From NCBI GenBank assembly GCA_007694115.1, contig RECJ01000141.1, forward strand, positions 1-32,801: a DNA stretch of 32,801 nt, read 5' to 3'. Below, piece after piece: positions 1 through 7,980 of this stretch. Origin of the DNA: Leptolyngbya sp. DLM2.Bin27 (lineage in GTDB: Bacteria > Cyanobacteriota > Cyanobacteriia > Phormidesmidales > Phormidesmidaceae). The notes under the pieces are model-generated. The model saw only the letters and a program-made list of their open reading frames with translations. It made no database searches and was not told the origin of the DNA. The first letter of the stretch is position 1. Each line of letters starts with the position of its first letter. A program made the translations under genes and the position numbers.

Positions 1-452
1 GCAACAACTTTCGCATGAACGTGTGGGCGGCGGTGATCGACATGATTCGCGCCCGCCCCATTTTGGGCATTGGCCCCGGCAATAACGCCTTTAACGCCGT
101 GTACCCGCTGTTTCAGCGGCCCCGCTACACGGCCCTGAGCGCCTACTCGGTGTTTCTCGAAGTGCTAGTGGAGGCGGGCATCGTCGGCATGGTGGCGTTT
201 TTGTGGCTGCTGCTGCTGGTGTTTCACCAGGGCTGGGTACAGCTTCAGCGGCTGCGCGAAACCCAAGATCAGCAGGGCTACTGGCTGATGGGGGCGATCG
301 CATCGATTACCGGCATTCTCGGCCAGGGCATTGCCGACACGGTGATGTATCGGCCCCAGATCAGCACCCTGTGGTGGATGGCGATCGCCCTGGTGGCCAG
401 CTACTATCCGGCGCAGCAGGCCTGGGCTAGCCGCTCCTTCAAGCTGCGCTAG
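1..452 (+). CDS. ictB: IctB-type membrane protein (O-antigen ligase family), 3' part
   Basis: The frame is open from the first bases and stops at 450-452, so only about the last 150 residues are present and the true start lies upstream. The visible part carries the conserved stretch RARPILGIGPGNNAFN, then YPLFQRPRY and LSAYSVFLEV, followed by two strongly hydrophobic segments (roughly residues 45-72 and 88-135 of the visible part). This pattern matches the C-terminal half of cyanobacterial IctB, a polytopic inner-membrane protein of the O-antigen ligase/polymerase superfamily once proposed to take part in inorganic carbon accumulation; its true substrate is unsettled. The ATG at 15 is internal, because in-frame codons (Asn-Asn-Phe-Arg) precede it without a stop. 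The downstream gene is convergent, 25 bp away. An 11-bp sequence at the gene's end (439-449) is repeated at 462-472. Confidence 0.85.
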   Translation, partial: NNFRMNVWAAVIDMIRARPILGIGPGNNAFNAVYPLFQRPRYTALSAYSVFLEVLVEAGIVGMVAFLWLLLLVFHQGWVQLQRLRETQDQQGYWLMGAIASITGILGQGIADTVMYRPQISTLWWMAIALVASYYPAQQAWASRSFKLR

Positions 453-477
453 GGTCAGACCTCAAGCTGCGCCCGGG

Positions 478-801
478 CTAGATGCCGTTGTCTTCGGTGC
501 CATTCCAGGTGGCGTGGGGCATCAGCCGCACCTTGCCTTTGGCGGGCAGATCTTGGCCCGCCGTTAGGGTGCCGCCGTTGAGGGATAGGTGGGCCTTGAG
601 CCGCTTTTTAGCTTCGCTCAACGAGCCCACCCGCAAATTGAGAATGTAGAGGTAAGGTGCCGGGCTCTGATCGAGGTCGGTGGCACTTTCCCAGATTCGC
701 AAACGAATGCCGTCGGGGGCAGCAACAATTTTGTAGAAGAGCAGATGACTATCAGCGTCTAGAACATGGTGGCCAAGGCTGGGAGAAAACGAAGCTTGCA
801 T
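478..801 (-). CDS. Small conserved hypothetical protein
   Basis: A 107-residue soluble protein starting with ATG, convergent with ictB. I do not recognise a named domain. It has no signal peptide or membrane segment. The middle (about residues 45-80) reads as alternating beta strand (PYLYILNLRVG) followed by a basic amphipathic helix (LSEAKKRLKAHL), suggesting a small alpha/beta fold. The C-terminus is hydrophilic. Codon use is GC-rich like its neighbours, which supports a real gene, and no competing frame is better. Its promoter should lie in the 354-bp gap to its right. Function unknown. Confidence 0.65.
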   Translation of the reverse strand: MQASFSPSLGHHVLDADSHLLFYKIVAAPDGIRLRIWESATDLDQSPAPYLYILNLRVGSLSEAKKRLKAHLSLNGGTLTAGQDLPAKGKVRLMPHATWNGTEDNGI

Positions 802-1155
802 GACCCAAACACCAAAACAAACGACCGGAAAGAGCGACCAAAGTAGTGAACTGGCACTGCACTTATTCTGAGAGTACCCACATTGAGGTAGTGAATCTAA
901 GTGGTCTTTATGATTTCCTTACATTTGCTTCGGCGAAACACCTGACTAAAAAGCAGGATGGTCGCGGTGAAATATAGGGAATACTCCTGAGAATTGAGCA
1001 AGCTGAGAGCAGCCACCGCTTGCCACAACCTTGGGCCGCCAATAACAGACCGCCTGCCAGTGCCTTTTCAGTACCCTTTCAGTATCAAGCAAGCTGCGAT
1101 CGCAGCCATCGCTCACTGGATATCCTACGCAAATCTACCTAAAGGGTGGTTAGCT
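802..1155. other. Intergenic gap of 354 bp
   Basis: This stretch separates two minus-strand genes and is more AT-rich than its surroundings between about 830 and 1010. It contains one HIP1 octamer at 1096-1103. No convincing ORF, tRNA or intrinsic terminator was seen. The part next to 802 probably holds the promoter of the small hypothetical gene, but I could not identify a -35/-10 pair with confidence. Confidence 0.5.
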
Positions 1156-1734
1156 TTAAAGATTGGGTGAAGCTGTGCGACGCTCCATCTCGGTTCGTAG
1201 GGCCTTGATCGTATCGACCAGGCTGGTCTCAAACAGGCTGTAAAACATCGACTTAAAGGGGCCGAGGTCGGCCTCAGCTCGCACCTGCTGCGACAGTAGG
1301 CAGCCGACGCGATCGCCTAGCGCCGCCGGAGGAGCATCAATGCGCCAGTGGCCATACATATATTCAAGGTTGCCTTCGATCAGGCGAAAGCTGATCTGCT
1401 GTCCGTCTAGCTCCAGGTTTTCAGTCAGCACCTTAGATTCCACGGTGGAGAGCAAAATGCGCCGCCGATCGGTTTGCTCAACCACAGTGCGATCGCCCTC
1501 GGTCTCGACCACTCGGCTGCTGACCACCGTGGGCAAAAATTTGTCAAAATTGCCGTAGTCAGTCAACACCGCCCAGGCCGTCGCCTGGGTCGCCGAGGTG
1601 GCGGCCATAATTCCGTACTGGCCCTTGCCACCCTTGACCAAGATCTTGCCCTTAGCCAAAACAGCCAAGTCAGCCTCGGTTAATTTGGCCAGATAGGTCT
1701 CAGCTGGCTGAACTTGACGAGACAAACGCGACAT
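1156..1734 (-). CDS. SRPBCC (START-like) family protein
   Basis: A 192-residue protein starting at the ATG at 1734; an in-frame GTG at 1761 would add nine residues, and neither start has a clear Shine-Dalgarno site. The sequence resembles the polyketide cyclase/dehydrase branch of the SRPBCC (START-like) superfamily: an initial strand (ILVKGGKGQYGIMAA), the helix-strand unit with ATAWAVLTDYGNFDKFLPTV, long central beta strands (VVEQTDRRRILL, RLIEGNLEYMYGHWRID) and a long C-terminal helix with LGPFKSMFYSLFETSLVDTI. Members bind hydrophobic ligands in a deep cavity; the ligand here cannot be predicted. It is divergent from the HugZ-like gene at 1826, and the gap between them holds two copies of an 8-bp palindrome. 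Confidence 0.75.
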   Translation of the reverse strand: MSRLSRQVQPAETYLAKLTEADLAVLAKGKILVKGGKGQYGIMAATSATQATAWAVLTDYGNFDKFLPTVVSSRVVETEGDRTVVEQTDRRRILLSTVESKVLTENLELDGQQISFRLIEGNLEYMYGHWRIDAPPAALGDRVGCLLSQQVRAEADLGPFKSMFYSLFETSLVDTIKALRTEMERRTASPNL

Positions 1735-1763
1735 AATACCAGAGTGCCAGGATTCAATCACTG

Positions 1764-1791
1764 TAGCGCTAACCCGCCCCCTAGCGCTAAC
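1764..1791. promoter_or_regulatory. Two direct copies of TAGCGCTAAC between divergent genes
   Basis: The decamer TAGCGCTAAC occurs at 1764-1773 and again at 1782-1791, 18 bp apart. Each copy contains the perfect palindrome TAGCGCTA. The pair lies in the short gap between the SRPBCC gene (minus) and the HugZ-like gene (plus). Two identical palindromes less than two helical turns apart in a divergent promoter are what a dimeric repressor or activator site looks like. The regulator is unknown; operator function is inference. Confidence 0.35.
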
Positions 1792-1825
1792 ATTCAGCCC
1801 TGTAGATCCGATATTTTTCTCTCCG

Positions 1826-2338
1826 ATGCCCAGTTTTGACGCAGTGCTTGCGGCCTACCGAGATCTACCCCAGCGGGTATGCAGTTTAATGCTGAGCACC
1901 GTCGCTGGCAGCGGTCAGCCCCAGGCCAGCTATGCCCCCTACGTAATTGATGACAGCTACCAGATCTATATCTTTACCAGCGGTCTGTCGGCCCACACCG
2001 CCAACCTCCACGCTACCGAACTGGCCAGCGTGCTGCTGATCGAAGACGAAGCCGCAGCGCCCCAGGTGTTTGCTCGCCAGCGCATTAGCTACGACTGTCG
2101 CGCCGCCCTGCTGCCCCGGGGCACCGACGCCTGGGAGGCGATCGCCGATCGCTTTGAGCAGCGCTTTGGCGACATTATTGCCATGCTGCGATCGCTCGAA
2201 GACTTTCAGATCTTCTGCCTCAGCCCCCAGGGCGGTCGCTTTGTCATGGGCTTTGGAGCCGCCTATGCCGTTGACCCCCAGCACCTTGACCAGCTGGTGG
2301 GGCCACCCCAGAGCGGGCCAGATAATGCCCCAAATTAA
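1826..2338 (+). CDS. HugZ-like / pyridoxamine 5'-phosphate oxidase-fold protein
   Basis: A 170-residue protein starting with ATG at 1826. It has the split-barrel flavin-binding fold of the pyridoxamine 5'-phosphate oxidase-like superfamily. The first strands read VCSLMLSTVAGSGQPQASY and the next block contains YQIYIFTSGLSAHTANL, with ASVLLIEDE after it. The C-terminal GGRFVMGFGAAYAVD resembles the closing segment of HugZ-type heme-degrading enzymes, which is why I favour that branch over FMN pyridoxamine oxidases. HugZ proteins open heme to release iron; whether this one binds heme cannot be told from sequence alone. The gene is monocistronic, followed by a short tandem repeat and a convergent exporter gene. 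Confidence 0.75.
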   Translation: MPSFDAVLAAYRDLPQRVCSLMLSTVAGSGQPQASYAPYVIDDSYQIYIFTSGLSAHTANLHATELASVLLIEDEAAAPQVFARQRISYDCRAALLPRGTDAWEAIADRFEQRFGDIIAMLRSLEDFQIFCLSPQGGRFVMGFGAAYAVDPQHLDQLVGPPQSGPDNAPN

Positions 2339-2366
2339 CGGCCAGGAGCCAGCCGTCAACCCACTC

Positions 2367-2416
2367 CAGTCGGATACAGTCGGATACAGTCGGATACAGT
2401 CGGATACGGATACAGT
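2367..2416. repeat. 10-bp tandem repeat (CGGATACAGT)
   Basis: Three perfect copies of CGGATACAGT fill 2371-2400. They are preceded by CAGT (2367-2370) and followed by CGGATA plus a slipped CGGATACAGT ending at 2416. The array sits between the convergent HugZ-like and EamA genes. The copy with a 6-bp slip suggests replication slippage. No protein is encoded across it in a credible frame. Confidence 0.85.
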
Positions 2417-2455
2417 CTGGCCTCAATCGCTCAACCATTCTCAACCCCCAACCCC

Positions 2456-3337
2456 CTAGCCGTTGACCAAAATACCCACCCCCACCAGGGCCACCACCGC
2501 GCCGGCCACGGCCCGAGGGCTAACCCGCTCGCCCAGGGCCGCCGCCAGGGGCAGCACAAACAGGGGGCTAGTAGAGGTCAGCGCCTGGGCCACCCCCGTA
2601 GCCGCATACTTGAGCGCGGTCTGTTGGAGGTAAATCGCCAGGTAGGTGCCCAAAACCGACGCCAGGGCGACACCGGCCAGCAGCCGGGGCGATCGCAGCG
2701 GCCGCAGCGGCCCAGCGATCGGCCCCTGGTAGCGCAAAATCGCCAAAATAACGATCACCCCGCCCCCCAGCCGCAGCAGCGAACTCCACATCGGGGCCAC
2801 CTCAGTATCGGCCAGCACCGCCCGCGACATCACCGCCCCCGTCGCCTGGCCCAGGGCAGCCAGCACTCCGTAGACAATGCCCCGCCAGTCGGGTTTGGCC
2901 ACCCCCGTCGCCCCCGGCACCCGTTCAGCAATCACCCATACCACCCCGGCTAGGGTGAGGCCCATACCCAGCCAGGCGCGAGGGCCGAGGGTCTCCTGTA
3001 AAACCACCAGGGCCAGCAGGGCGGCCAGGGGCGGGGCCAGGGTCTCTAGCAGCAGCGCCCGGCGAGGCCCCAGCCGATTGATGGCGGCAAAGTAGGCGGT
3101 GTCGCCCAGGCCAATGCCCACCACGCCGCTGAGGGCCAGTATCCCCACCGCCGAGCGATCTAGCCCGGCCCTACTCTGCCCCACCAGTGCCAGGGTCAGG
3201 GCCAGCAAGCTGAGTGCGATCGTCCCCTTGGCCAGGTTTAGCACCAGGGGCGACAGTGCCTTCCCCAACCGTCCAAACATCACCGTGGCCACGGCCCACA
3301 GACAGGCCGCCGTCAGCGCCGCTAGTTCACCCCCCAT
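2456..3337 (-). CDS. EamA/DMT-family transporter
   Basis: A 293-residue polytopic membrane protein. I chose ATG 3337 because GAGGG lies just upstream and the product then begins directly with the first membrane helix (MGGELAALTAACLWAVATVMFG); the frame continues upstream, but those residues are not typical of the family. The protein has about ten hydrophobic segments in two repeats of five, the EamA (drug/metabolite transporter) architecture. Short conserved pieces include GDTAYFAAINRLGPRRA in the first repeat and YLQQTALKYAATGVAQALTSTSPLFVLPLAA in two parts of the second. DMT members export amino acids, nucleobases or other small metabolites; the substrate cannot be assigned. It is divergent from the lipoprotein gene at 3506. 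Confidence 0.85.
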   Translation of the reverse strand: MGGELAALTAACLWAVATVMFGRLGKALSPLVLNLAKGTIALSLLALTLALVGQSRAGLDRSAVGILALSGVVGIGLGDTAYFAAINRLGPRRALLLETLAPPLAALLALVVLQETLGPRAWLGMGLTLAGVVWVIAERVPGATGVAKPDWRGIVYGVLAALGQATGAVMSRAVLADTEVAPMWSSLLRLGGGVIVILAILRYQGPIAGPLRPLRSPRLLAGVALASVLGTYLAIYLQQTALKYAATGVAQALTSTSPLFVLPLAAALGERVSPRAVAGAVVALVGVGILVNG

Positions 3338-3505
3338 AGACCCTCGAATAAAACTAAAAATTAAAGCAATGCCAATGGAATCTTTACGGTTGTGTCCCAG
3401 GAATGTGCTGATCCAGGCTTCTACCACTGTAGAGAGAACCAGGACAATTTGCCCGCCTAGACAGATCACCCTGCTAGGCGGCTCGACCCCTAAGGAAATT
3501 GAACT

Positions 3506-5092
3506 ATGCGTGTCTGGGCATTAGCATCGTGCGGCGGCCTGCTGGCTCTAGCTGGCTGTAGCACCGAACCATCCAATACCGCTAACCCCAATGCGGCCCC
3601 ACCGGACGGAGCCGCTGTTGCCCAGGCAACAGTGCCTTCCAGGGTGGCGGCCCCCCGGCCTACGGCTCGACCATCAGCTCGGTCGGGGCAGGGGTTGCCT
3701 AAACAGGCCCAGCTGAGCCCGGCATTGCCAACCCAGGCGGGCTCAGCTGGGTCACCACCTTCCCAGACCAACCAACTGCGATCGCGCGTGCAGCGCCTGC
3801 GGGCCCAGCACGGTTCCCGCCTGGCACCCAGTACCCCAGTCGCCACGGTGCCGGCTGCCCAGGTGACCCCTTCTCCCCGGGCTGCCAGTCCTCCGGCCTC
3901 CAGCCGGCAGGGCTCAATTCTTCAGGCCGATTGGCCCCAGCCCAGTCCGGTAGTCTTCGCTGGTGCTGATGCCGCCTCTGATGCTGCCGCAGGGCAGATC
4001 ACGGCCAACCCAGGGGATGCTGTGCCCTCTCCGCCTGAGCGGCTCACCCCCCAGGCTTCCCCCTCCGGCCCTGGGGAACTAAGCCTTCCCCAGCTCGGCA
4101 CAGCCACTGACCTGAGAGGGGTGGCAACTGCCAACCTGGCCCGTAGCCACCAGGGCCACAGTCGCCGCACCCAGGGCCGGGCCACTGTGCTATCGCCCCC
4201 TGCCAGCCCAAGCTTGACGGCCACCCGGCTCCACGGTGGCACCCGAGTTACACGGGCTAGTCAGCCTGAAGCTACCGCTCCCCAGGCGGAGCTACCGGCC
4301 TTCTCACCGGCCCCCGCTGCGGATACCGGAGGAATTTTGACCACTGCGATCGCCGCTCCGGCATTTACCGCCGCCCCTGCGACCGCTCACCAACCCAGCG
4401 GCAGCACAGCCACCCCAGCGCGCCAAAGCCCTGGCAATCGCGCCAGCCAGCCCGGCGATGGCGCACACCAAGACCAAGGCAGAACTCTCGATTTAGCCCC
4501 TGGTGCATCGGCATCTGCCATAGGGGCTAGATCCACGCCCATAGAGCCCACCAGACCGGCCCAGGCGACTGCGCTGCCTGAGAGTCTGCCGCTGCACTCC
4601 GGTGCCCCCCGTCTCAGTCCGCCCCGTGCTGTAGATAGCCACCGATCCCAGCGCCCATTCCAGAGCGACCAGGGGCTGAGCGATATGGGCCCCGAGGGGA
4701 TGGCCAGCTCAGACCAGACAGATCTGGCCAAGCCCGCTGCGGCAGCTGCCGATCCAGCCCCAGCGCCCCCAGTTCCGGCCGCGCCGACCCTAGGCCACCG
4801 GGCCCAGGCCAATGGGGAGGCCATCCAGCTGACGCCCCCCGATCGCGCAACTAGCGCCAGCCCAAAGGGGCTCCCTGTCAACTATTGCCTATCGGCCAGT
4901 GAGCTGCCCCCAACCGTCGAGGGCCAGGCCCAGGCAGACACCGCACCCATGCCTAAGTTCAGCGCAGCGGGCCAGATTGATCTCAATCCCCCCCAGGAGA
5001 GCCATCTGGCCCTAGCCCATGGGGCCAACTCAGCGGCCAATCCCTGCCATAGCTCCGCCGCTGACCCCGAGCTCACCCTTGCCCCAGACTAG
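3506..5092 (+). CDS. Large proline/alanine-rich lipoprotein of unknown function
   Basis: A 528-residue protein starting at ATG 3506, with AAGGA about nine bases upstream. The N-terminus is a short lipoprotein signal: a hydrophobic run ending in the lipobox LALAGC, with the lipidated Cys at residue 18, so the mature protein should be anchored in a membrane facing the periplasm. Nearly all of the rest is low-complexity, rich in Pro, Ala, Ser, Gln and Thr, with no predicted membrane helix or recognisable domain; it is probably intrinsically disordered. A basic patch (about residues 92-105, with RSRVQRLRAQHGSRL) interrupts the low-complexity part early on, and a few Cys occur near the C-terminus. 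The frame stays open over 1.5 kb in GC-rich DNA, where antisense frames are also open, so coding strand rests mainly on the lipobox and RBS. No function is assigned. Confidence 0.7.
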   Translation: MRVWALASCGGLLALAGCSTEPSNTANPNAAPPDGAAVAQATVPSRVAAPRPTARPSARSGQGLPKQAQLSPALPTQAGSAGSPPSQTNQLRSRVQRLRAQHGSRLAPSTPVATVPAAQVTPSPRAASPPASSRQGSILQADWPQPSPVVFAGADAASDAAAGQITANPGDAVPSPPERLTPQASPSGPGELSLPQLGTATDLRGVATANLARSHQGHSRRTQGRATVLSPPASPSLTATRLHGGTRVTRASQPEATAPQAELPAFSPAPAADTGGILTTAIAAPAFTAAPATAHQPSGSTATPARQSPGNRASQPGDGAHQDQGRTLDLAPGASASAIGARSTPIEPTRPAQATALPESLPLHSGAPRLSPPRAVDSHRSQRPFQSDQGLSDMGPEGMASSDQTDLAKPAAAAADPAPAPPVPAAPTLGHRAQANGEAIQLTPPDRATSASPKGLPVNYCLSASELPPTVEGQAQADTAPMPKFSAAGQIDLNPPQESHLALAHGANSAANPCHSSAADPELTLAPD

Positions 5093-5160
5093 ATGTCCTC
5101 GGCGGGGGCACCTGAGCTATGGTAAGTGGGGCCAGCCCACAGCGGGGATCGCTACCCACC

Positions 5161-6000
5161 ATGAAACTGCATTGCCAACAACAGGGATCAGGCTTTCCTA
5201 TTCTTTGTCTCCACGGGCATCCGGGATCGGCAAACGCCATGGGCGTGTTTACCGCAGGGCTGTGCGATCGCTACCGCACCCTGGCCCCCGACCTGCGCGG
5301 CTATGGCCGCAGCCGCACGCGATCGCCCTTTGACCTCGAAGACAGTCTCACCGACCTCGTGGAGCTACTCAACACCCAGGGCATTGAGCGCTGTCTGGTG
5401 CTGGGCTGGTCGCTGGGGGGCATTTTGGCCATTGAGCTGGCCCTGCGTCACCCCGAACGCGTGGCCGGGCTGATTCTCGTTGCCACCGCCGCCCGCCCGG
5501 TCGGGGCGCATCCGCCCACCACCTGGGTAGAACTGGTCAATACTGGCCTGGGGTCAATCCTCAATGCGATCGCGCCCGGCAATCGACTAGTGCGAGCGGG
5601 GCTGGGGCCGCGATCGCTCTACCGCTATCTGCTGCGGCAGCATACCCCCCATGCCTACCACCGTCTCGCCAAGGAAGGACTTGGAGCCTTTCTAGGCACC
5701 TCTCCCGGGGCCCACCGCGCCCTCAACCGGGCCCTGGCCCGGCGCTACAATCGCCTGCCCGATGTAGGGGCGATTTCCGTACCCTGTCTGGTGCTCTGCG
5801 GAGCCGAAGACTGCCACATTACCGCCGCCGCCAGTCTCGAAACCGCCGCCCACCTACCCAGTGCCGAGAGCCGCTGCTACCCCAACACCGCCCACCTGCT
5901 GCCCTGGGAAATTCCTGGCCCGCTGCTGGCCGATATCGACGACTGGCTCAGCCGCCATCAGCAGGAGCTAATGGCAAACCAAAGCAGCACATTTGGGTAA
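5161..6000 (+). CDS. Alpha/beta-fold hydrolase
   Basis: A 279-residue protein read from ATG 5161; the frame is open 14 codons further upstream but those residues do not look conserved. It has the standard alpha/beta hydrolase layout: oxyanion-hole segment HGHPGS (residues 18-23), PDLRGYGRS (43-51), nucleophile elbow GWSLGG with Ser84, a helical cap region (about 120-200), then the acid in GAED (Asp217) and the catalytic His245 in NTAHLLPWE. All three catalytic residues are present, so it should be an active esterase, lipase, epoxide hydrolase or similar; the exact reaction is not predictable. It begins 68 bp after the lipoprotein gene in the same direction and could share its transcript. Confidence 0.85.
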   Translation: MKLHCQQQGSGFPILCLHGHPGSANAMGVFTAGLCDRYRTLAPDLRGYGRSRTRSPFDLEDSLTDLVELLNTQGIERCLVLGWSLGGILAIELALRHPERVAGLILVATAARPVGAHPPTTWVELVNTGLGSILNAIAPGNRLVRAGLGPRSLYRYLLRQHTPHAYHRLAKEGLGAFLGTSPGAHRALNRALARRYNRLPDVGAISVPCLVLCGAEDCHITAAASLETAAHLPSAESRCYPNTAHLLPWEIPGPLLADIDDWLSRHQQELMANQSSTFG

Positions 6001-6075
6001 AGCCGCCCGCCACCAATGGGCAGATCAGCGCCAGACCGCAAAGTTAGCCTCAATAGTCGCCCAGAGCATAGCCGC

Positions 6076-6369
6076 CTAGGGCCGACCGCTAAAGACCGGA
6101 GAGGAAAACCCACCCACCGGGATATCCCATTCGTCGGTAATAGTGAGCTGCTCGGGATCACTGCACAGTTGCACCACGGTCTGAATATTCTGCGCCCCTT
6201 CTTGTTCGAGATCTTCGATGTAGCCACCTTTGGCGGTAGTGGCCTCAAATTCGCTGTCAAAGGGGCCAAAGTAGTAGGTGCAGGCTGGGTGGGTGGTCTT
6301 GATCTCAACCCACCAGGCTTTGCGGCGGCCAAAAATATTCCTTAACAAGCGACCCAAAAAGTTATTCAT
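6076..6369 (-). CDS. DUF1816 domain protein
   Basis: A 97-residue protein starting with ATG 6369, with AGGA seven bases upstream on the minus strand. After a short basic N-terminus (LLRNIFGRRK) comes KAWWVEIKTTHPACTYYFG and FDSEFEATTAKGGYIEDL, the signature of the small DUF1816 family found almost only in cyanobacteria. The family has no established function; its size and sequence style recall small phycobilisome-capping linkers, but that is only a suggestion. It lies 36 bp downstream of rlmB in the same direction and is probably cotranscribed with it. Confidence 0.85.
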   Translation of the reverse strand: MNNFLGRLLRNIFGRRKAWWVEIKTTHPACTYYFGPFDSEFEATTAKGGYIEDLEQEGAQNIQTVVQLCSDPEQLTITDEWDIPVGGFSSPVFSGRP

Positions 6370-6405
6370 AGATCTGTCCTAATCTGCCCGGTTGTTAAAA
6401 AGGAA

Positions 6406-7980
6406 CTACGTCCCCATATCCTCTTGGGATAACGCTAGCCCATGTTTGTTTATACTGTCTTGTTTTTGATTTTGCAAAGAGGAAATTTGCAGCTGCGCCA
6501 CCCACTGATGACGATAGATCTCATAGAGGGCCATGCCTGTAGCTACCGATGCATTTAGGCTAGGAACAGTGCCCCGCAGCGGAATTGAGATCAGAGCATC
6601 GCAGCTCTGCTGCACCGTCAGGCTCAGCCCACTGCCCTCAGAGCCCACCACCACCACCGTGGGGCGATCAAAGGTAGTGCGATGCACCGACTGACTCGCC
6701 TCTGAGGACAGGCCGTAGATCCAAAAGCCTTTCTCTTTGAGGGTATCGAGGGCGCGCTTGAGATTGACGACCCGGGCTACGGGCAGGTGTTCCATTGCCC
6801 CTGCGGCCACCTTCGCAACCGTAGAGGTCACCCCCACCGCCCGCCGCTGGGGAATCACCATCCCCTGAACCCCTAGGGCTTCAGCCGTACGAATAATCGC
6901 CCCCAGGTTGTGGGGATCAGTAATGCCGTCGGCGGCAATGATCACCGGCAGTTTGGCTGCCCCCAACGCCGTTTCGATCATGTCATCGAGGTCGTGGTAG
7001 GCATGGGAGGCCGCCTGGGCGGCAATGCCCTGGTGATTGGCTCCGGCGGTGATTTGATTGAGCCGCTTAGTGTCAACTTCGTCAATCACCGCGCCACCAG
7101 CTTTGGCCTCATCGATCAGCGACAAGAAGCGGGGATCGTAGCGAATGCGATCGTTCACCCACACTCGGTTGAGCGGGCGTTGGGCTTGCAGGGCCGCTTC
7201 AACGGCGTGGCGACCGTAGATCAGGTCGGTTTGATCCTGAATGTCGTCACTGTCACCTAACCCTTGGGTGCCCACCACCAGCTTGTGGGCCGGAGCCGCA
7301 TCACCTTGATTTCTCGCCGAGTCATGGCGTGAGTCGCCGCCCTGGTAGCGGGGTTTGCCGCCCTCGTAGCTGGGTTTCTCGCCACCGTAACGGGGCTTGC
7401 CGCCTTGGTAACGGGGCTTGCTATCCCCATAGCGCGGCTTGTCATCTCTAGACTGGGGTCGAGCGCCCTCATAGCGGGGCTTATCGCCGCCGTAGCGCGG
7501 TTTGTCGTCGCCATAACGGGGCTTATCGCCCCCATAACGAGGCTTGTCACCGCCGTAGCGCGGTTTGTCGGGCCTACCGCCTTTATCACCGCCGTAGCGC
7601 GGTTTGTCGTCGCCATAGCGGGGCTTATCACCCCCGTAGCGCGGTTTGTCGGGCCTACCGCCTTTATCACCGCCGTAGCGCGGTTTGTCGTCGCCATAGC
7701 GGGGCTTATCACCCCCGTAGCGCGGTTTGTCGGGCCTACCGCCTTTATCACCGCCGTAGCGCGGTTTGTCATCGCCGTAGCGGGGCTTATCGCCCCCATA
7801 GCGGGGTTTGTCGTCGCCGTAGCGGGGCTTACCCTCTCCCCCCTGGCGGGGTTTGCCGCCTTCGTAGCGCGGCTTGCCGTCGTGCCGCTGGGGCTTGCCC
7901 CCTCGGGCTCCGTCAGAATATGGGCGAGGCTCCGACCCAGAGGAGCGGTTGGGGTTACGAAAAGGCTTGGGGGTCGACAT
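6406..7980 (-). CDS. rlmB: 23S rRNA (guanosine-2'-O)-methyltransferase RlmB with long repetitive N-terminal extension
   Basis: A 524-residue SpoU/TrmH (SPOUT) family methyltransferase read from ATG 7980. The enzyme part occupies roughly residues 250-500: substrate-binding domain starting [18 protein letters not shown] motif 1 [16 protein letters not shown], motif 2 [10 protein letters not shown], and motif 3 [20 protein letters not shown], which forms the trefoil knot that binds S-adenosylmethionine. RlmB methylates G2251 (E. coli numbering) in the peptidyl-transferase P loop. Before it is an extension of about 240 residues dominated by 20 exact copies of KPRY plus the variants KPRQ and KPSY, with Gly/Asp spacers. 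This is far longer than E. coli RlmB (about 243 aa in total) and should be a disordered, charged, aromatic-dotted tail that may bind RNA. The DUF1816 gene follows. Confidence 0.93.
   Translation of the reverse strand: MSTPKPFRNPNRSSGSEPRPYSDGARGGKPQRHDGKPRYEGGKPRQGGEGKPRYGDDKPRYGGDKPRYGDDKPRYGGDKGGRPDKPRYGGDKPRYGDDKPRYGGDKGGRPDKPRYGGDKPRYGDDKPRYGGDKGGRPDKPRYGGDKPRYGGDKPRYGDDKPRYGGDKPRYEGARPQSRDDKPRYGDSKPRYQGGKPRYGGEKPSYEGGKPRYQGGDSRHDSARNQGDAAPAHKLVVGTQGLGDSDDIQDQTDLIYGRHAVEAALQAQRPLNRVWVNDRIRYDPRFLSLIDEAKAGGAVIDEVDTKRLNQITAGANHQGIAAQAASHAYHDLDDMIETALGAAKLPVIIAADGITDPHNLGAIIRTAEALGVQGMVIPQRRAVGVTSTVAKVAAGAMEHLPVARVVNLKRALDTLKEKGFWIYGLSSEASQSVHRTTFDRPTVVVVGSEGSGLSLTVQQSCDALISIPLRGTVPSLNASVATGMALYEIYRHQWVAQLQISSLQNQKQDSINKHGLALSQEDMGT
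7342..7872 (-). repeat. KPRY-coding repeat array inside rlmB, including 81-bp tandem units
   Basis: The array encodes residues 37-213 of RlmB. The base unit is 21 bp (KPRYGGD or KPRYGDD). A higher-order 81-bp unit (four short modules, one being KGGRPD) is present at 7570-7650 and 7651-7731 as two copies that I read as identical base for base. A third copy starting at 7732 is identical for about 39 bases and then diverges. Perfect identity at synonymous sites points to recent unequal crossing-over or slippage. Confidence 0.9.

Noticed and set aside
3490-4881. Several minus-strand frames opposite the Pro/Ala-rich lipoprotein gene
   Set aside because: High GC and Pro/Ala codons keep antisense frames open. 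None has a signal peptide, domain or start signal, whereas the plus frame has a lipobox and a ribosome-binding site.
6016-6345. 109-codon plus-strand frame opposite the DUF1816 gene
   Set aside because: The minus strand has a recognised DUF1816 family protein with a ribosome-binding site; the plus-strand product is not recognisable.
7556-7775. Regular repeats considered as a CRISPR array
   Set aside because: The repeats are in-frame tandem units without unique spacers and code for a continuous protein tail; no cas genes are nearby.
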